Assembly: GCF_900142075.1 (NCBI RefSeq)
Contig: NZ_FQZO01000010.1
Location: 1 to 64,000, forward strand
Direction of reading: 5' to 3'
Source of the DNA: Clostridium amylolyticum
Lineage (GTDB): Bacteria; Bacillota; Clostridia; Clostridiales; Clostridiaceae
Length of the DNA: 64,000 nucleotides
Below the pieces are notes generated by a model that saw only the letters and a list, made by a program, of their open reading frames with translations, was not told the DNA's origin and searched no databases. Within the stretch, counting starts at the first letter, position 1. Every line of letters starts with the position of its first letter. The position numbers were made by a program, and so were the translations under genes. Positions 60,694-64,000 of this stretch are shown piece after piece.

Positions 60694-60933
60694 ATGATTT
60701 GCCCATTTTGTGGAAGAGAAATGAAAAAAGGAAGTTTGGATACACCATCACGTTTTGGGAAGATTGAATGGTATCCAGAAGCAGAGAAAAATTATTTAGA
60801 TAAAGCGTGTAATAGTGTTACTATTCGAAGTGCTATAAAACTTGAGTTTCCAATGGCATACCTTTGTTTTCATTGTCATAAGCTGATAATGGATGTTCAA
60901 GAAAGAGCAAATTTTAAATTTACTGAAGAGTAA
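60694..60933 (+). CDS. Small zinc-ribbon protein (DUF6487-like)
   Basis: 79 residues from the ATG at 60694 (GGAGG seven bases upstream). ICPFCGREMKKGSLDTP and MAYLCFHCHKLIM supply two CxxC knuckles for a zinc ribbon; GKIEWYPEAEKNYLDKA fits the family insert. Role unknown; such proteins are common single-gene accessories in clostridia. The 163-base gap before it holds a short hairpin (AAAGTTAGGTTG/CCCAACTTTC, near 60570-60592). Confidence 0.7.
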   Translation: MICPFCGREMKKGSLDTPSRFGKIEWYPEAEKNYLDKACNSVTIRSAIKLEFPMAYLCFHCHKLIMDVQERANFKFTEE

Positions 60934-60991
60934 AATGACAATTTATCGAGTACTTTGAGTTAAATATTATTTATCTAAAAGGAGTCTTAAA

Positions 60992-61516
60992 ATGAAAAAG
61001 GTAAGAATATTTGTAGTTATTTTCTTATTAATTAGTATAGGAATATTAGCATTTTATTTCATTCCAATGAGAATAACTCCAAGGGTTCCTTTAACAAGCG
61101 AAGATATTAGTATAAAAGTTGAAAGGGCTGGAGGAAATACAGGACCAGTTTTTATAGTAGATAAAGACAAAACTAAACTTAAAAATATATTACAGGAAAA
61201 GTATCCTGATAAAGATATAGAACCATATTATATTGAATTAACAGGAAATCTACCAAATGGAGTAGTAATTGATCCATCATTCTTGGGAAGCTATGTAGTT
61301 CACGGTACGATTATTTCACCAGATGGCGGCGAAGAAAAAAGTACAATAATTGATGTTAAATATACAGATGCAAAGATTTCAAGATTTTTTAGGGATGATT
61401 TACCAAAGAGTGAGCATGAAATATTAAATGTATTAATTGCATTAGTATCTTCATTAGTCTCTATATTTATATTGATTATTATATTTTTAGCAAGGGGAAG
61501 AAAAACTATTAAATAA
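60992..61516 (+). CDS. Two-helix membrane protein with extracellular domain
   Basis: 174 residues. N-terminal helix FVVIFLLISIGILAFYFI, an extracytoplasmic domain (about 28-145) with LTSEDISIKVERAGGNTGPV and YIELTGNLPNGVVIDPSF, and a C-terminal helix IALVSSLVSIFILIIIFLA followed by RGRK. Both ends are inside. No recognised family. ATG behind AAAAGGAG. Confidence 0.75.
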   Translation: MKKVRIFVVIFLLISIGILAFYFIPMRITPRVPLTSEDISIKVERAGGNTGPVFIVDKDKTKLKNILQEKYPDKDIEPYYIELTGNLPNGVVIDPSFLGSYVVHGTIISPDGGEEKSTIIDVKYTDAKISRFFRDDLPKSEHEILNVLIALVSSLVSIFILIIIFLARGRKTIK

Positions 61517-61614
61517 TTTATGACTTAGTGAAAGTGTCGCATAATAAATCCTAATAAGTAGAGCAGATTGAAAAATAGTAATTTTGAAAGGGTGATATAT
61601 AAGGGTGATATATA

Positions 61615-62253
61615 ATGGTTAAAATACTGACAAGTGGATTCCCTAATGGGTTCCCCAATGATTTTAGTAAGGTACTAAGGAAATATATAAAAACAGGTAT
61701 GAAGTTTGCTTTTGTGGCTTCTGAGTTTGAAAATATACATGAGAAAACTGATTGGTATTGCAATCACTTTTTAAAAATGTTTTCAGATTGTGGCATAACT
61801 TTCGGCAGCGTGGATGTTATAGATAGTAGAATGTCAAAAGAAAAAGCACAAGATACCGTTAGAAATGCAGACGTTTTATGGCTTGCAGGTGGTGATACAC
61901 CTACTCAGTTTGCCTATTTGGAATCTTATGGGGTTATACCTTGTATTAGGGAACATAAAGGTGTGGTTATTGGAATAAGTGCAGGTTCAATAAATATGGC
62001 GAAAACAGCTGTATGTACATTAACCTGCGAACATGATAAGTTGGAAATATATGAAGCCCTCGGATTAGTTGAATTTTCGGTTGAACCACATTTTGATAAA
62101 GATAATATAACTGACGAGTTGCTTGTGCTTTCTGAAGAATATCCGTTATATGGGATATGTGATGACAGTGCTATAATATCCACGGAAGGCAACACTTCCT
62201 ACATAGGCGATATATTCTTTATAGATAATAGACATATAACTAGAGTTTTCTAA
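61615..62253 (+). CDS. Peptidase S51 family (dipeptidase E-like)
   Basis: 212 residues. Nucleophile Ser in VIGISAGSINM, preceded by WLAGGDTPTQFAYL, and VEPHFDKD carrying the probable catalytic His: the S51 pattern. It would cleave Asp-X dipeptides or related acyl substrates. Two tandem copies of GGGTGATATATAA precede the ATG, the second acting as ribosome binding site, a local duplication. Confidence 0.85.
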   Translation: MVKILTSGFPNGFPNDFSKVLRKYIKTGMKFAFVASEFENIHEKTDWYCNHFLKMFSDCGITFGSVDVIDSRMSKEKAQDTVRNADVLWLAGGDTPTQFAYLESYGVIPCIREHKGVVIGISAGSINMAKTAVCTLTCEHDKLEIYEALGLVEFSVEPHFDKDNITDELLVLSEEYPLYGICDDSAIISTEGNTSYIGDIFFIDNRHITRVF

Positions 62254-62266
62254 ATTTCAATTTTAA

Positions 62267-62431
62267 GCTGGGACTTTTGGAAGTTTTGATAGCGAAGAAA
62301 AATTTGAAGCTGTAATTAATGAAACTAGAAATATAGATGATACTTTTAAAACTACTGTTAATGGGATTAGTGTAGAAATCATTGATGAAGATGAAAATTC
62401 AATTATAGAGATCAACATTTCATTAAAATAA
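62267..62431 (+). pseudogene. Gene remnant lacking a start
   Basis: The frame AGTFGSFDSEEKFEAVINET, RNIDDTFKTTVNGISVEIID, EDENSIIEINISLK ends at 62431. It is protein-like with no start codon or ribosome binding site; family not recognised. The motif AAATTTCAATTTTAAG just before it is the left half of junction repeat D, so the gene seems to have been cut at that element. Confidence 0.5.
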
Positions 62432-62518
62432 GTTAATTGTTACATGATTTTTATTAGGATGCACTTTTCTTATTTGCGTTACAGTTGTTATGTATAGAAA
62501 GTCTAAGGGGGAAAATTG

Positions 62519-63343
62519 ATGAAGTATATTTCACTGATAAGTGATGAATTTAAGGCGAAAATATTGGATTTTCTATATGAGGATGAATTGTTCAATGTAT
62601 TTCTAATTCATTTTATAGAAAATCAAATTGAAGATATTGGTGAACTATATATTGAAGAGTCAAATGGCAGGATTAATAACATCTTACATATGAAATTTGA
62701 TGGTAATTCTTATTTCACAAGTTTTTTTACTAAAAATGAAAAAGGTTATGCTGAAATTGCAAAGCAACTTCAAATATTAGGCTATAATAGAGTTTTATTA
62801 GCAGGTAAAAGAAAAGAAGTATCGAAAATATTGTCCTATCTTGGTAAAGAGGTGACATCTATTCCTGACATATATTATAAGTTTGATGTAAATAGAAACT
62901 GTAGACAAACTATACATCCAGATATAACATATAGAATAGCTACTTATAGACAAGAGGATATGAATAAAATTAGTGAATATATGATTGATTTTTTTGAGCC
63001 TACAAATGAGCAAGAGATTGCAGATATAACAGATGAAAAGAAGTTAGTTGAAGATATAAAAGTAGGAGTCTATTTTATCGAATACAAAGGGCAAGTAATA
63101 GGTATGGCTAGATATAGTGGAAAAACCAAAAATTACATTGATATCACAACTGTCTACATTGACCCACATTATAGAGGAAAGGGCTTTGGAAAAAAATTAA
63201 TGTCATATATGATAGATAGAATTATTTCAGATAATAAGATACCAGTAATACAAACTTCATTATTAAACATTATTGCAAGAAAAACTTATGAATCCTTGGG
63301 ATTTATCAAACAGGATGATTATTCATTTGAATTTATATCCTAA
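62519..63343 (+). CDS. GNAT acetyltransferase with N-terminal extension
   Basis: 274 residues from the ATG at 62519 (GGGGG upstream). The first 125 residues form a degenerate GNAT-like half (LDFLYEDELFNVFLIHFIEN). The second half is a canonical GNAT: TTVYIDPHYRGKGFGKKLMS with the loop RGKGFG and ARKTYESLGFIKQDD. The double architecture is common in this subfamily. Substrate unknown. Confidence 0.85.
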   Translation: MKYISLISDEFKAKILDFLYEDELFNVFLIHFIENQIEDIGELYIEESNGRINNILHMKFDGNSYFTSFFTKNEKGYAEIAKQLQILGYNRVLLAGKRKEVSKILSYLGKEVTSIPDIYYKFDVNRNCRQTIHPDITYRIATYRQEDMNKISEYMIDFFEPTNEQEIADITDEKKLVEDIKVGVYFIEYKGQVIGMARYSGKTKNYIDITTVYIDPHYRGKGFGKKLMSYMIDRIISDNKIPVIQTSLLNIIARKTYESLGFIKQDDYSFEFIS

Positions 63344-63400
63344 CCTAACTAATCAATAGAGGTTATTAATATCGAATATCTTTAAAATAGGAATTTGTTA

Positions 63401-63500
63401 TTTAGGTAAGAACTAATAGGTAAAAAGTAAGAGTTAATGAAGAAATTCAGCAGGGGTGAATTTTCACCACAACTATTACATCTTAGCTCTTAGCTCTTTT
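63401..63500. repeat. Long palindromic repeat C, copy 3
   Basis: TTTAGGTAAGAACTAATAGG, TAAAAAGTAAGAGTT; inner hairpin AAATTCAGCAGGGGTGAATTTT-like; right arm CTTAGCTCTTAGCTC. It follows the junction core AAAATAGGAATTTG (63384-63397), the same order as at 46342-46454. Confidence 0.7.
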
Positions 63501-63757
63501 ATCTACAAATTTATAATTTTATGCTTAAAAACATCACTATCCGTTTTGAGGAGGGGTTTATCATGGGGCTCATCGACCCCAACGCTGCAGACAAAAATTT
63601 CTTTGATAGAGGTGTTAAAAACCTCATATTGTAGGGTCAGACGCAAAGAAGCAGAACTTAAAAGAGAAAAATGAAATAACAGCAAGTAAAATCAAGCAGT
63701 AATCTCTCTATTTCTTTATAATAAATGTAGGACGGTTGAAACGAGGTGGACAGGGGA
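63501..63757 (+). other. Spacer with a 23-codon ORF and AraC leader
   Basis: A good ribosome binding site (GAGGAGGGG) drives ATG 63563 to TAG 63634, encoding MGLIDPNAADKNFFDRGVKN and three more residues; it may be the head of a lost gene or a leader peptide. Beyond it the spacer is purine-rich without further signals. Confidence 0.35.
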
Positions 63758-64000
63758 ATGTATCAGTGGCAGAAGCAAATTCAAATAATCGTTGATGAAA
63801 TTGACAAATGTATTAAAAATTATAATGATGAAGACTTGACACTACGCTTTCTTTCCCGCAGACTGGGTTATTCCGAATTTTATACAACGAGAAAATTCAA
63901 AGAAATATCGGGTATGCAATTTAGGGATTATCTGCGGCATAGAAAATTAGCCTTTGCACTAAAAGAGGTTCGGGATAGTGAAAAATGTATTTTGGATATT
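63758..64000 (+). CDS. AraC-family transcriptional regulator, N-terminal part (runs off the window)
   Basis: The frame is open from the ATG at 63758 to the last base (81 residues). IIVDEIDKCIKNYNDEDLTL then FLSRRLGYSEFYTTRKFKEI and FRDYLRHRKLAFALKEVR form the double helix-turn-helix of AraC proteins, here at the N-terminus. An effector domain (often GyrI-like) is expected beyond the edge. Ribosome binding site GAGGTGGACAGGGGA. Confidence 0.85.
   Translation, partial: MYQWQKQIQIIVDEIDKCIKNYNDEDLTLRFLSRRLGYSEFYTTRKFKEISGMQFRDYLRHRKLAFALKEVRDSEKCILDI

Noticed and set aside
27352..63500. Classical integron attC sites
   Set aside because: The palindromic repeats lack GTTRRRY/RYYYAAC core pairs, and no integron integrase gene is visible.
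63456..63674. 72-residue + strand ORF
   Set aside because: It overlaps the palindromic repeat C and has no ribosome binding site or protein-like composition.
1..64000. CRISPR arrays, rRNA and tRNA genes
   Set aside because: No regularly spaced identical repeats and no cloverleaf or rRNA signature were found by eye on either strand.

Overview
The window is AT-rich DNA with strong AGGAGG-type ribosome binding sites and low-GC Firmicute gene families, and is most like Clostridium sensu stricto. The genus is an inference from codon use, family content and gene style; no rRNA or tRNA gene is present to fix it. From about position 4,000 to the right edge every credible gene is on the + strand. Only an ECF sigma factor and two anti-sigma-like genes (2,103-3,718) run the other way.

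Layout. (1) 1-2,092: right part of an IS21-family insertion sequence (istA end, istB, a third ORF, right terminus). (2) 2,103-3,718: ECF sigma operon. (3) 3,999-6,773: an acetyltransferase-like gene, a type-VII-style polymorphic toxin, its probable DUF3969 immunity gene and a decayed orphan HNH-nuclease toxin tip. (4) 7,439-23,712: a carbohydrate operon with HPr, a PRD/EIIA regulator, ascorbate-type PTS EIIB and EIIC, sugar isomerases, DhaL and DhaK, class II aldolase, GH42 beta-galactosidase, HAD phosphatase and iron alcohol dehydrogenase, then a GlpA-like/FAD oxidoreductase/DUF1667 redox trio. (5) 23,764-26,249: a scrambled island with a 5' group II intron fragment, a rearranged second copy of the toxin region carrying a different C-terminal toxin, a SUKH immunity gene, a Com-like zinc-finger ORF and a decayed gene. 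(6) 26,300-27,274: a D-2-hydroxyacid dehydrogenase. (7) 27,556-63,343: a long head-to-tail series of mostly unrelated small genes, dominated by GNAT acetyltransferases. It also holds methyltransferases, SDR, ADA/MTAN, Nim-type, PhzF, VOC, CPBP, HIT, CPT-like and GreA-like proteins, lipoproteins, and one complete BceRS-BceAB-type peptide-resistance operon (53,379-57,997). (8) An AraC-family regulator runs off the right edge.

How the parts fit. In the sugar operon an imported sugar phosphate would be isomerised, phosphorylated by the DhaK/DhaL pair, split by the aldolase, and its aldehyde product reduced. The only local PTS EIIA domain is fused to the regulator. The two toxin loci share a nearly identical trunk but carry different C-terminal tips and different immunity genes, with a displaced tip left behind in locus 1, which is the signature of tip swapping by recombination.

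The 27.5-63.4 kb region is the most unusual part. Nearly every gene has its own ribosome binding site, neighbours have no shared pathway, and truncated GNAT pieces lie between intact genes. At least five families of dispersed intergenic repeats punctuate it: a terminator-promoter module, a 147-bp structured element, a long palindrome, a short junction motif (AAATAGTAATTTG-like, at least 11 copies) and a 36-bp element. It behaves like a gene-cassette array or acquisition hotspot, but no integrase and no classical integron attC cores are visible.
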